Positions 1 to 8,266 of a stretch of 64,000 nt of DNA are shown piece by piece. The DNA is from Shewanella chilikensis (GTDB lineage Bacteria; Pseudomonadota; Gammaproteobacteria; Enterobacterales; Shewanellaceae). Below the pieces are notes generated by a model, which had not been told where the DNA came from, ran no database searches, and saw only the letters and a program-made list of their open reading frames with translations. Each line of letters opens with the position of its first letter. Within the stretch, counting starts at the first letter, position 1. A program made the position numbers and the translations under genes. Location: positions 1-64,000 of the forward strand of contig NZ_NIJM01000005.1 of the NCBI RefSeq assembly GCF_002836945.1, in the 5' to 3' direction.

Positions 1-80
1 TGAATATCCTTTTGGGTGTATATTACTCAAATGACACAGATTTATGAACACTACCACTTATCTACCTTGGTGGTTGGGGC

Positions 81-512
81 TTGCCGTTCCGGCAATATGG
101 CCTCAGGGACAGTATGGAAATGCTGGATGAATGCCTACGCAATCTTTCAGAATTCGCTGCCAGGTTAAGCCAGAGATTTGGAAAAACTTATGGCTTCGGT
201 GACCATCAAGGAGGTATATACAATTTTTGGTTTATGGCGGAAAACGGTCAGGTAACAAGAAAATATGCTGTGTATCATGACGGGCTCTATGAATATGACC
301 AAAGCTACATCTCGGCGGGTGAACCCACTGAGGCAGAGGTACAAGCCGCTAAACGTTGTTATATTAATGGTTTGTCTACAGGGGGATGTTATCCGGATGG
401 TGCGAATGTTCGGGAAATCGCTACTAACTGGGTTCTTGATCCGCAGCAGTTTTCGCAACGTTTGGTCAGAGCCAAGTTGATAGAGTGGAGCCTGAGAAAG
501 CCCGTGGCATGA
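81..512 (+). CDS. Hypothetical protein, possibly an immunity-type protein, perhaps 5'-damaged
   Basis: I do not recognise this protein with confidence. The open frame gives up to 143 residues from a TTG at 81; ATG codons at 114 and 120 are alternative starts. It is soluble, has no signal peptide, and is rich in aromatic residues and glycine (GDHQGG, YNFWF, STGGCYPDG). The same frame reads protein-like text (LIYLGGWGLPFRQYG) from just after a stop at 45-47, so the 5' end may be damaged or the true start lost. Small compact proteins of this look are often immunity proteins of polymorphic toxins, but no toxin gene is visible because the window starts here. That suggestion is inference only. Confidence 0.45.
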   Translation: MPFRQYGLRDSMEMLDECLRNLSEFAARLSQRFGKTYGFGDHQGGIYNFWFMAENGQVTRKYAVYHDGLYEYDQSYISAGEPTEAEVQAAKRCYINGLSTGGCYPDGANVREIATNWVLDPQQFSQRLVRAKLIEWSLRKPVA

Positions 513-907
513 GAAGGTGAAATATAAGCAGTGGGCAATCCAGGTGTGGCTTACAGACCTGTCTGCTATGTTGAGTTTCTTGCAAAGGACTAGGGCCATT
601 TGCTGCGAACCACGCCTTGCATCCAGGCCCGTAAGCCGACCCACAGCACACATGGGACTTGTTCACACCTTCCTTAGATGAGTGCACTTGCAGTAAACAT
701 GTTTATTTTTAGAAGAGTAAAGAGTTTATTGCCTGTGTTCATTTAAGCGGCAGTTTTCAAGTCAACCCAGAGCGGCAAGATAGAGATTAAGGATTTGCCG
801 CAGATGCGCCCTTGAATGCCACAGATACGATAGTGGGTTGCCAAGGGCGTGGCTTACGGGTTTGTAAGTCACGCCGCAGAGCACAGATGAAACTTGTTCG
901 CCCCTTT
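513..907. other. Gene-poor stretch with inverted repeat
   Basis: No convincing coding sequence is seen between the small gene and the panP stop. It holds an imperfect hairpin at 847-874 (arms GCGTGgCTTAC and GTAAGtCACGC) without a T-run. Two loosely similar stretches occur near 640-667 and 874-902 (GCACACATGGGACTTGTTC and GCACAGATGAAACTTGTTC). The stretch may be a remnant of rearranged DNA next to the unrecognised gene. Confidence 0.4.
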
Positions 908-2554
908 TTAGCAGCAGGCTTGCTTTAGCACCTGTAGTAGCCCGGTTTCAGAAGCTGCCAGCTCAGTTTGTTCGTTTAATACATCTGCCAGTATGGTGTC
1001 TGTGGTCAGCGGGTTGGCCAGCACCACCCGGAATACAGTCACGGTTTCTCTGTGATATCGGGCGGGTTGGATCCGGGTGCGGGACACAAAAGACTTGCCT
1101 TGTTCACGTTGTTTTTTCTGAATGGCACGAGTGAGGTCATCAAGAATGCCATTGATCTCTTTGACCTTTTCAAGATTGCCCTGTGCCAATTGCCGGTTCA
1201 GAGCGGTTTGTGCCCAAGAGGGGCACCAACGGTAGGTGAGCAGACACAACTCGGGCGGACTCACCAGTTCAAATTCGCTGTGTTGCTCAATCAAGCCGGC
1301 AAAGAAGCGGGCCTTTTCAAGCGAATTATTGATTAGTATTTCATAGCCTTCCTTGCCGATTATCTGCATGCAGGCATGCACCAGCATGGCCATTCCTGGA
1401 CGGGAACCTTCCAGAGTCTGGCTGCCCAAATCCTTGGAACCTTTACGCAAAATATATTCGGCATGATGCACAATTGCCCGGGCCAGTTCAGGCTGTTTGA
1501 ACAGCACCATACCGGCACCCATAGGAACATACATCTGTTTATGGGCATCTATGGTCACTGAGTCTGCCATTTCTATCCCTTTGAGCAGATGGCGATATTT
1601 GCTGGATAACAAGCTGGCTCCGCCCCAGGCGGCATCAACATGAAAGTGGCAATTGAGCTCGGTTGCCAACTCGGCCAGCTCAGGCAGAGGGTCTATGTTA
1701 CCGGTTTCTGTGGTGCCGGCGACGCCGACTATCGCCATGACTCGGATGCCCTGCCTGGCCAGCTTGGTGGCCGCCTCGCGCATGGCGTCGACATCGACCT
1801 TATTGTTGGCATCGGTCGCGATTGAAACTATGTTATCCCGGCCAATGCCCAACAGATCGGCGGCTTTGCCCAGGGAGTAATGGCCGCGCTCGGACACCAG
1901 TATCGCCAGGCCCTTCCAACCGTAATGGCAGAGCGCCGCGCCTAAGCCTTCGCGGTTGATACCGCGAAATTCATCGTCAGCCTTGAGCAGTTGGTTACGG
2001 GCAATCCATAGGGCGGTGATATTGGCTACAGTGCCACCGGAGCAGAAGGCTCCCAGAGCATGATTGGCGCTGTGCATCCACTGGTGGTAGAAGTCGGTGG
2101 TTTCGCCATAAATGAGGTGATGCATCATTCCCAGCACCTGCCGCTCCAAGGGAGTGAAGGCCTTGGAGGTTTCGATTTTGACCAGATTCTGATTCAGGCC
2201 CACCATCATTTTCGACAAGGGCAACACGAAGTAGGGCAGTGCCGATGTCATATGGCCGATAAAGCTGGGGGCGGCGGTGTGTACTGAATGCGCCACCAAA
2301 TTCTGCATCATCTCTTCTGTGTAGTCAGAAACAAATCTGGGTTGACGCGGGATTTCAAAGGCCTGGAAATCTTTTTCGATTTCACTCAGGGGCTTTTCCA
2401 GCGCGGCGATATTCTGGGTCAGGAAACCGGCGAGATCTTGAGACAATGCCTGCTCTATGCGGCTCAGGGTCGATTCCGGTGCTTCGGGCACGGTAAAGAT
2501 ACGCATCAGAGAGTTTTCTGAGGCGGTGGCCTGGCGTTGCTTGCTGGCGGTCAT
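908..2554 (-). CDS. panP: PLP-dependent decarboxylase, PanP type (aspartate 1-decarboxylase-like)
   Basis: A 548-residue group II pyridoxal-phosphate decarboxylase. The PLP-binding lysine lies in the DAHKQMYVP motif near residue 338, preceded by the HVDAAWGG aspartate motif typical of glutamate/aspartate/aromatic decarboxylases. Length and Shewanella context fit the PanP subfamily, which replaces PanD in making beta-alanine from aspartate for coenzyme A in many marine gammaproteobacteria. A glutamate decarboxylase activity cannot be excluded from sequence. It lies 140 bp downstream of glxK on the same strand, behind a terminator-like hairpin, so it probably has its own promoter. No strong ribosome-binding site precedes the ATG at 2554; an internal ATG at codon 17 is an alternative. 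Confidence 0.85.
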   Translation of the reverse strand: MTASKQRQATASENSLMRIFTVPEAPESTLSRIEQALSQDLAGFLTQNIAALEKPLSEIEKDFQAFEIPRQPRFVSDYTEEMMQNLVAHSVHTAAPSFIGHMTSALPYFVLPLSKMMVGLNQNLVKIETSKAFTPLERQVLGMMHHLIYGETTDFYHQWMHSANHALGAFCSGGTVANITALWIARNQLLKADDEFRGINREGLGAALCHYGWKGLAILVSERGHYSLGKAADLLGIGRDNIVSIATDANNKVDVDAMREAATKLARQGIRVMAIVGVAGTTETGNIDPLPELAELATELNCHFHVDAAWGGASLLSSKYRHLLKGIEMADSVTIDAHKQMYVPMGAGMVLFKQPELARAIVHHAEYILRKGSKDLGSQTLEGSRPGMAMLVHACMQIIGKEGYEILINNSLEKARFFAGLIEQHSEFELVSPPELCLLTYRWCPSWAQTALNRQLAQGNLEKVKEINGILDDLTRAIQKKQREQGKSFVSRTRIQPARYHRETVTVFRVVLANPLTTDTILADVLNEQTELAASETGLLQVLKQACC

Positions 2555-2656
2555 TGGGCTTTGGTCTCACACTGTATCTGCCTGTGTCTGCACAGGTCTT
2601 GAAATGGCAGCTCACTTTACTGCAAGGATTACGGTCAGACAAGTTGAAACTGAAAC

Positions 2657-2688
2657 GAAAAAGCGGCGGGCCACAGAGGTTGGCCCGC
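2657..2688 (-). terminator. Rho-independent terminator after glxK
   Basis: GCGGGCCA (2666-2673) pairs with TGGCCCGC (2681-2688). On the minus strand the hairpin is followed by a CGCTTTTTCG tract. It sits 7 bp past the glxK stop and separates glxK from panP. Confidence 0.75.
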
Positions 2689-2694
2689 GAAAAA

Positions 2695-3855
2695 TCAATT
2701 GGCGTTATTCAGTTGCAGAGCCAGCAGAGCGGCGATATTGCTTGAGGTGCGCTGCAGATTGGTTCTGGCTTCGGCCAGCGCCTTGGGCAAGTCGCAGGCT
2801 GAGGGAATGATATCAAAAATGGCGCTCATTCCCTGCTCCAACACCAGCTCTGAGCCCGCTCCCAAACAGCCGGCAATACCAATCACGGGAATGTTGCGTG
2901 CCTTTGCCAGGCGCAAAACTCCCATGGGCGTCTTGCCATAGATGGTTTGTCCATCTATACGTCCTTCGCCGGTGATAACCAGTGCGGCGCCTTCGAGTTT
3001 GGCATCAAGCCCCACGGCCTGCATGACTATGTCGATACCGGGGCGCAGCTTGGCGCCCAGAAATGCCATTACCCCAAGCCCCATGCCACCGGCGGCGCCG
3101 GCGCCACTTTGCAGGCGCTTATCTTCAAAGCCGCTCTGAACCAGAATATCTGCAAAGTGGCCGAGGGCGGCGTCAAGCTCGGCGACCATTTCCTCTGTGG
3201 CTCCCTTTTGCGGCCCGAATACCGCCGAAGCGCCGCGCTCGCCACATAAAGGGTTGTCCACATCACAGGCCACTTCAAAATGGCAGTCAGTGAGCGCCGG
3301 ATGCAGTTGGCTGCAGTCCAGTGTTGCCAGGGCCACGAGCGCCGCGCCGCCCGGGCCTATCTCCAGCCCGGCACTATCCAATAGTTTGGCGCCCAGCGCC
3401 TTGGCCATACCGGCGCCGCCATCATTGGTGGCACTGCCGCCAAGGCCGATGATGAAGTGGCGAATACCACGTTCCATGGCATCGACAATCAGCTCGCCGG
3501 TGCCGTAACTGGTGGTGAGCCTTGGATTGCGAAGCGCCGGGCTGACATGATGCAGCCCGGAGGCGGCCGCCATTTCGATAACTGCAGTTCTGGCGCCATG
3601 AGTGCCTTCTGTACCCAGAATGCCGTAATGGGCCTTCACTGGTTGTCCGAGTGGGCCACAGACTTCAAGCTCGACCAGGTGACCATTGGTCGCATCGACC
3701 ATAGATTGCACTGTGCCTTCGCCGCCGTCGGCCACCGGCACTTTGAGGTACTCGGCATCCGGCAGCCTGTGTTTAAAGCCTGCTTCAATTTCATTGGCAA
3801 CTTCGAGGGCGCTCAGGCTTTCCTTGAAGGAATCCGGTGCTATCACTATTTTCAT
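2695..3855 (-). CDS. glxK: Glycerate kinase
   Basis: A 386-residue member of the GarK/GlxK glycerate kinase family. It starts MKIVIAPDSFKESLSA, the classic N-terminus, and carries the glycine-rich segments GLGGSATNDGGAGMAKALG and GEGRIDGQT. It phosphorylates glycerate, feeding it into glycolysis. The start at 3855 is preceded by AGGAAATCAG; the longer open frame to 3900 lacks a ribosome site and adds residues foreign to the family. It follows the GntP permease gene by 54 bp, so the two probably form a transport-plus-kinase operon for glycerate use under the CdaR-type regulator encoded upstream. Confidence 0.9.
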   Translation of the reverse strand: MKIVIAPDSFKESLSALEVANEIEAGFKHRLPDAEYLKVPVADGGEGTVQSMVDATNGHLVELEVCGPLGQPVKAHYGILGTEGTHGARTAVIEMAAASGLHHVSPALRNPRLTTSYGTGELIVDAMERGIRHFIIGLGGSATNDGGAGMAKALGAKLLDSAGLEIGPGGAALVALATLDCSQLHPALTDCHFEVACDVDNPLCGERGASAVFGPQKGATEEMVAELDAALGHFADILVQSGFEDKRLQSGAGAAGGMGLGVMAFLGAKLRPGIDIVMQAVGLDAKLEGAALVITGEGRIDGQTIYGKTPMGVLRLAKARNIPVIGIAGCLGAGSELVLEQGMSAIFDIIPSACDLPKALAEARTNLQRTSSNIAALLALQLNNAN

Positions 3856-3909
3856 CTGATTTCCTGTACAACGGGCTGCCGGTGAAACCGGCAGCAGCAA
3901 GGGAAGAGT

Positions 3910-5268
3910 TTAGAGCAGAACCAGGCTAAGCAGCCAGACGAAGATGATGGCGGTGATCCCCTGAATTAGGGTCGCCATGGTCTGAGCCCGATAGGCCTGG
4001 GCTACGCTCATACGGCTGAACTGAGTAACCACCCAGAAGAAGCTGTCGTTGGCGTGGGACACTGTCATGGCACCGGCGCCTATGGCCATGACGGTCAGCA
4101 CCCGGCCCATTTCGCTGCCAAGGCCGATATCTCCCAACATGGGGGCTACCAGAGCCGAAGTGGCTACCAGCGCCACAGTGGAGGAGCCTTGAGCCGACTT
4201 CAGTGCCGCCGCCACCAGGAAGGGCATAAAGATACCTATACCCAGAGCTGACAGTGAAGTGCCGATAAAGTCACCGATAGGCGTGGCTTTGATCACAGCG
4301 CCAAAAGCGCCGCCGGCCCCGGTAATCAGCAGTATGGGGGCGGCAACAGCCAGGCCCTGTGAGATACGATCGGAAAACTCTTTGACCTTGTTGTCGCCCT
4401 TGAGCAGCAAGAGTGACAGCCCCAGGCCTATCATCAAGGCGTTGAGCGGTTGGCCGAGGAAATGGAACAGGCTGAACAGCATGCCTTCACCCATGGGCTT
4501 GGAAGGGAAGGCGGCGATAGAACCAAGGCAGATCAGCAAAATAGGAACAAAAATAGGTGAGAACGCCGCCAAGGGGCTTGGCAGCTTGCCATAAGCAGCC
4601 TTGAGTGTTTCAAATTCTTCGGCAGAAGCCTTGAGCTCTTCGGCGCCTTCGCCATCCGGCTCAGTGTTCATAAAGCGGTTGGCCCAGAGCAAACCTGCGA
4701 AGGCGGCAACGGCAGAAACCAGGATGCCGACGGCAATCACCAGCCCCAGGCTGGCTTCCAGTTGCAGGTTACCGGCGGCGGCAATCGGGCCGGGAGTAGG
4801 CGGCACAAAGGTGTGGGTAGCATAGAGGCCGGTGGCCAGGGCGACGCTCATGGCAACGCTGGAAACCTGCATTCTATTGGCCAGAGACTGTTTCAGGCTG
4901 TTGAGGATCACAAAGCCCGAGTCACAAAACACCGGGATGGAAACGATATAACCTATGATGGACATTGTCAGAGTCGGGAAGCGCTGCCCGAGCACCTTGA
5001 TGACCACATCGGCCATGGTGATGGCCGCGCCGCTCTTTTCCAGCACTGTGCCTATGATAGTTCCCAGGACTATCACCAGCCCTATATAACCAAGAATACC
5101 TCCAAAACCACCACTGATGGTTTTGGCGATTTCCCCGGCGGGCAGGCCGAATCCGAAGGCGGCGATAAATGACGCCAGCAACAGCGTCAAAAAGGGGTGT
5201 AGTTTAAATGTTGAGGTGGCGATAACAATAAAGATGATCACCGCCAATAGTACTAGTACCAGGCTCAT
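3910..5268 (-). CDS. gntP: GntP-family permease (probable glycerate/gluconate:H+ symporter)
   Basis: A 452-residue integral membrane protein, hydrophobic throughout with roughly 12 membrane segments. It has family motifs such as FCDSGFVILNSL and THTFVPPTPGPIAAAG and a C-terminal SHANDSFFWVV segment characteristic of gluconate/GntP permeases. The ATG at 5268 is preceded by AGGGACACTT. Its position directly upstream of glycerate kinase argues for glycerate as substrate; gluconate or another sugar acid cannot be excluded. The upstream gap to cdaR carries a palindrome suited to a regulator site. Confidence 0.85.
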   Translation of the reverse strand: MSLVLVLLAVIIFIVIATSTFKLHPFLTLLLASFIAAFGFGLPAGEIAKTISGGFGGILGYIGLVIVLGTIIGTVLEKSGAAITMADVVIKVLGQRFPTLTMSIIGYIVSIPVFCDSGFVILNSLKQSLANRMQVSSVAMSVALATGLYATHTFVPPTPGPIAAAGNLQLEASLGLVIAVGILVSAVAAFAGLLWANRFMNTEPDGEGAEELKASAEEFETLKAAYGKLPSPLAAFSPIFVPILLICLGSIAAFPSKPMGEGMLFSLFHFLGQPLNALMIGLGLSLLLLKGDNKVKEFSDRISQGLAVAAPILLITGAGGAFGAVIKATPIGDFIGTSLSALGIGIFMPFLVAAALKSAQGSSTVALVATSALVAPMLGDIGLGSEMGRVLTVMAIGAGAMTVSHANDSFFWVVTQFSRMSVAQAYRAQTMATLIQGITAIIFVWLLSLVLL

Positions 5269-5407
5269 AAGTGTCCCTTATTGGGTCGTTATTTGTGTAG
5301 GGTTGGGGCGCCGGCGCAAAGGCGGGCTGGCGATTATTATCCCAGTTGCCGCGCCGTGATGGCTTTAGGGGAAAATACGGAATTCCCCCCTGAAAGAGGG
5401 GAGTTTT

Positions 5408-5423
5408 TTGTGCGTATGCACAA
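5408..5423. promoter_or_regulatory. Palindrome, candidate CdaR operator
   Basis: A perfect inverted repeat TTGTGCGTATGCACAA lies at the 3' edge of cdaR, about 140 bp upstream of the gntP start. Placement between a CdaR-family regulator and the permease-kinase operon makes it a candidate operator. Assignment to CdaR is inference. Confidence 0.4.
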
Positions 5424-6572
5424 TTATTTGTGTTCCAGGCGACTGAGGACTTCCCCCAGGTAGAGTTGCAGTAATCCATCCAGGCTTTGCAGTTCTATGC
5501 CGGTGATTTCACTGATACGCTCCAGGCGGTATCTCAGGGTATTACGATGGATAAACAGGGCCTTGGCACATTGTTGCTGGTCGCCGAAGTGTTGCAGATA
5601 GGCACTCAGTGTACGCAGCAACAGGCCCTTTTTGTCATGCTGTTGCAGTTTGCGAAAAGGCGCAGCCAGTTCCTGACCGCGCCAGCTATTAACCAGCCCG
5701 GACAACAATACCGCCAGCGCGTGATCCTGATAGAGGTATTTGGTCTTTTCCGGCGCGCGTTTCTTTCCCAATCTCAGGGTTTCCAGCGCGGTTTGATAGG
5801 AGCGCCGAATACCGCCTTCACCGGGAAAGAAATGCCCCAGCGCGATTTTGAGCCGGCCCTGGGTGTCGGCCGGCAAACGGGCAAGCAATTTCTCGATTCG
5901 CAGATCCTCAAGCGCCGGATCCCAGCTGCGACCATCGAGAAAGGCGGGTTTGAGGATCACCAACTGATCCATGGCGGTCATGGCCACCAGGTTGTCCCTT
6001 TGGGGATACTCGAGTAAGCGCTGGATCTCCTTGAGATCTGTGGCCTTGCTTTCGCCTTTGGCGAGTTCTATCACGGCGGCAACTCTGGGTTTTTGCAGAT
6101 CTATCTGCAGCTGGGCGGCCCAGGCACAAAAATCGCTTTCGCTATAATTGTCACGTTTCAGCAGTTGCAGAATAAACTCTTCCCGCTGGCGTTTATGCCA
6201 GAGATCCAGCTCGAGGGAGTTGGCTTGCTCGACCATCATTTCGGCGGTCATTTTCAACAACTCGCCATAGTGCAGCAGCTCCGCCGGATTACCGGTAATG
6301 CCAACAACGCCGATTATCTTGCCGTGGTAGTGCAGCGGCAGGTTGATCCCGGGTTTGACGCCGTGCAGGCTGTGGCGACTGCCTTCATCTATCACTACAG
6401 TGCGGTTTTGGGCTATGGCCAGAAGGGCGCCTTCATGGACACTGTTGAGTCGCTGCTTGTCGCCAGAGCCGAGGATCACCCCTTGACTGTTCATCACATT
6501 GATATTGTGGTCGATGATGTTCATGGTGCGATCCACTATTTGCTGCGCGGTCGCGGCGTCGAGAAAATACAT
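5424..6572 (-). CDS. cdaR: CdaR/SdaR-family sugar-diacid transcriptional regulator
   Basis: A 382-residue protein colinear with E. coli CdaR. The N-terminal diacid-recognition domain (about 1-130) shows IIDHNINVMNSQGVILGSGD and INLPLHYHGKIIGVVGITG. A central region follows, and a C-terminal helix-turn-helix (about 320-375) has ALFIHRNTLRYRLERISEITG. It probably activates the adjacent gntP-glxK genes in response to glycerate. I place the start at 6572 because TAGAGG precedes it with proper spacing; the longer frame to 6602 is made of inserted-element sequence. The Shine-Dalgarno abuts a 206-bp mobile element that separates this gene from the upstream glycosylase-like gene. Confidence 0.88.
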   Translation of the reverse strand: MYFLDAATAQQIVDRTMNIIDHNINVMNSQGVILGSGDKQRLNSVHEGALLAIAQNRTVVIDEGSRHSLHGVKPGINLPLHYHGKIIGVVGITGNPAELLHYGELLKMTAEMMVEQANSLELDLWHKRQREEFILQLLKRDNYSESDFCAWAAQLQIDLQKPRVAAVIELAKGESKATDLKEIQRLLEYPQRDNLVAMTAMDQLVILKPAFLDGRSWDPALEDLRIEKLLARLPADTQGRLKIALGHFFPGEGGIRRSYQTALETLRLGKKRAPEKTKYLYQDHALAVLLSGLVNSWRGQELAAPFRKLQQHDKKGLLLRTLSAYLQHFGDQQQCAKALFIHRNTLRYRLERISEITGIELQSLDGLLQLYLGEVLSRLEHK

Positions 6573-6581
6573 GCGAGCCTC

Positions 6582-6791
6582 TAGGGTCTGTTGACCTTTC
6601 ATGGTTGAATTTTGCTCGTACTAGACGCGTTTTAATCGCGACGCAAGGTATGCAGCCTAGGGGCCTAGGTAAATACCTTGCAACAAAAAGTAAAGCGCGT
6701 CTTGCTGAGCCCTTTGAGTAGCATTTGTCGTTGTTTGGTATAAAAAACGACAAAAGCTGCAAAAACCATCTTCAAGGGTCAACAGACCCTA
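6582..6791. mobile_element. MITE-like element with terminal inverted repeats, flanked by TA
   Basis: The 206-bp element (6584-6789) begins GGGTCTGTTGACC and ends with its exact complement GGTCAACAGACCC. It is bounded by TA on each side (6582-6583 and 6790-6791), the target duplication expected of IS630/Tc1-mariner-type transposition. It holds nested inverted repeats (GCAAGGTAT/ATACCTTGC and AGACGCG/CGCGTCT) and no transposase frame, so it would be non-autonomous. Removing the element plus one TA rejoins the glycosylase TAG stop to the cdaR ribosome site as TAGAGG. Confidence 0.75.
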
Positions 6792-7409
6792 ATGTGCCAA
6801 TAACTCGGCGACTCTCTGCCTGAGCCTGGGTAACAGGTTTTGCTCAAATTCCGGGTGCTGTTTAAACCAGAGGCGATTACGCGGACTCGGGTGAGGCAGC
6901 ACCAGTTTTGTCGGCCACAGCGAGTCAGCTTCTGCCACGGCGGTGCTGACGGACGCCTTGGCCAGCGGACTGCCATTAAGGTGCCAGGCCATGGCGTATT
7001 TGCCGAGGATCAGTGTCAGCTCAATATTGGGCAGGGCGGCAAAAAGCCTTGGGTGCCAGGTGGCTGAGCATTCTGGCCGCGGCGGCATATCACCCTGTTT
7101 GCGCCCCTGTTTTTCAACTGTTCCCGGATAGCAAAATCCCATGGGAATGACAGCAAACAGCCTGGGGTCATAAAACTGCTCTCGGCTCACCCCCAGCCAC
7201 TGCCTTAGTCGGTCGCCGCTGGCATCGTCAAAGGGCACGCCACGCTCATGGGTTATCCTGCCGGGCGCTTGCCCCGCGATTAAAATCCTGGCGTCAGGGT
7301 GGGCCTGCAGTATCGGCTTGGGCAGCAATGGCAGTTTATCCCGGCACAGGGTGCAGGCTCGCACCTCATCGAGTAGCGGAAAATCACTGGGCAGAGCGGC
7401 AGTTTTCAT
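6789..7409 (-). CDS. Uracil-DNA glycosylase superfamily protein
   Basis: A 206-residue protein of the uracil-DNA-glycosylase-like fold. Motif A is seen as AGQAPGRITHERGVPFDD (about residues 44-62) and the C-terminal motif as LPHPSPRNRLWFK, resembling the HPSP-type loop of UDG families 4/5. An N-terminal CTLCRD precedes it, but a full Fe-S cysteine set is not obvious. AGGAAATATA precedes the ATG at 7409. The last codon is followed by a TAG whose TA belongs to the insertion-site duplication of the adjacent MITE-like element. Before that insertion it would have been tightly coupled to cdaR. Because ung in this window is broken, this protein could matter for uracil repair, but its activity is unproven. 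Confidence 0.75.
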   Translation of the reverse strand: MKTAALPSDFPLLDEVRACTLCRDKLPLLPKPILQAHPDARILIAGQAPGRITHERGVPFDDASGDRLRQWLGVSREQFYDPRLFAVIPMGFCYPGTVEKQGRKQGDMPPRPECSATWHPRLFAALPNIELTLILGKYAMAWHLNGSPLAKASVSTAVAEADSLWPTKLVLPHPSPRNRLWFKQHPEFEQNLLPRLRQRVAELLAH

Positions 7410-7448
7410 TATATTTCCTGGTTTTTGATGGATATCAGACCCTACTTA

Positions 7449-7504
7449 GGCTTCGAAAACTTGGCTCCGAAAATCAGGCTTCGAAAATCAGGCACCGAAA
7501 AAGT
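7449..7504. repeat. Four tandem copies of a 14-bp unit
   Basis: Four consecutive 14-bp units close to GGCTTCGAAAATCA run from 7449 to 7504. The third copy supplies the stop codon of the membrane-protein gene, and the fourth lies within its last codons. Copy number may vary between strains. Confidence 0.7.
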
Positions 7505-8069
7505 GTTGCCAGGCCTGAAAGCCTTCATACAATGTCAGCCCCAGCGCCGCCAGTATTAACACTATCCGGCTGAACTTAAAGCCGTTTTCTTTACGCTGTT
7601 GCCAATCGCTAGCACTCCAGGCGATAAGCATCGCCGGGATAGTCAGTGGCCAGATGAAATTGGCCAGCAGCAACAATAAGGCAGAGGTTGCCAGCAAGCG
7701 CCAACCGGCCTGAGGCCCGGCGACTTTGGCCGAGTTTTTCAGTTGTAGTGGCAATAACGCCAGTGCCACGGCTATCAACACCAGACCGAAGTTCATACTG
7801 AGATCGGCAACAGAGGCATGATCCCAGAGGACAAGTAACAGGGTAATGAGCGGAATGGGCAAGGTCCAATAGATATGGCTGCGGACAAACCTAGGGCGGC
7901 TATATTGGCCGTTGAAGTAAAAAACCAGCTGCAGTAGCAGGTTAACCAGAGTAAAACCACCCAGCACCAGTATGGTAAACACCCCGGCCATTAACCCCTC
8001 GGGTTGTGCAGCCATGGCCGATAGCGGAAAAAGGGCGACCAAGGCACAAGGATATTTCAACTTCATCAA
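7488..8069 (-). CDS. Membrane protein of unknown function
   Basis: A 193-residue hydrophobic protein I do not recognise. It opens with a signal-like segment (MKLKYPCALVALFPLSAMAA) and then has about five hydrophobic membrane spans, for example GVFTILVLGGFTLVNLLLQL and LLATSALLLLLANFIWPLTI. Charged loops are short and there are no conserved catalytic-looking motifs. Its 3' end runs into a 14-bp tandem repeat. It is transcribed in the same direction as the glycosylase-like gene 78 bp downstream. Confidence 0.7.
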   Translation of the reverse strand: MMKLKYPCALVALFPLSAMAAQPEGLMAGVFTILVLGGFTLVNLLLQLVFYFNGQYSRPRFVRSHIYWTLPIPLITLLLVLWDHASVADLSMNFGLVLIAVALALLPLQLKNSAKVAGPQAGWRLLATSALLLLLANFIWPLTIPAMLIAWSASDWQQRKENGFKFSRIVLILAALGLTLYEGFQAWQHFFGA

Positions 8070-8214
8070 TAGATTCTCATCATAAAGGTTGCGCCTTACA
8101 TTGGCTTAAAGGCGAAAGGCTTGCAAGTGCTTGATGGCTGTTATGGGATGGCTCTGAGACTATGAGGAAAAAAGGGGCAGTTCCGTCCGCCCAAGCTCAC
8201 AAGGTAACAGGGAG

Positions 8215-8237
8215 GTGGGCCGGAGGAGCCGGCCCAC
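8215..8237 (-). terminator. Hairpin downstream of the M35 peptidase gene
   Basis: GTGGGCCGG (8215-8223) pairs with CCGGCCCAC (8229-8237), about 30 bp beyond the peptidase stop on the minus strand. There is no clear T-run, so termination is only likely. Confidence 0.5.
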
Positions 8238-8266
8238 GAAAGGTAAACTAATCTGCTATAGCTTCC

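Noticed and set aside
165-687. Minus-strand frames across the left end
   Set aside because: No ribosome sites or recognisable motifs, and they overlap a more protein-like plus-strand frame.
847-874. Hairpin downstream of panP as a terminator
   Set aside because: The stem is imperfect and neither strand has a following T-run, so I list it only within the gene-poor stretch.
6433-6762. Open frame across the MITE-like element and the cdaR start, as a possible transposase
   Set aside because: It overlaps cdaR on the same strand, lacks any transposase motif and is broken by the element ends, so the element is treated as non-autonomous.
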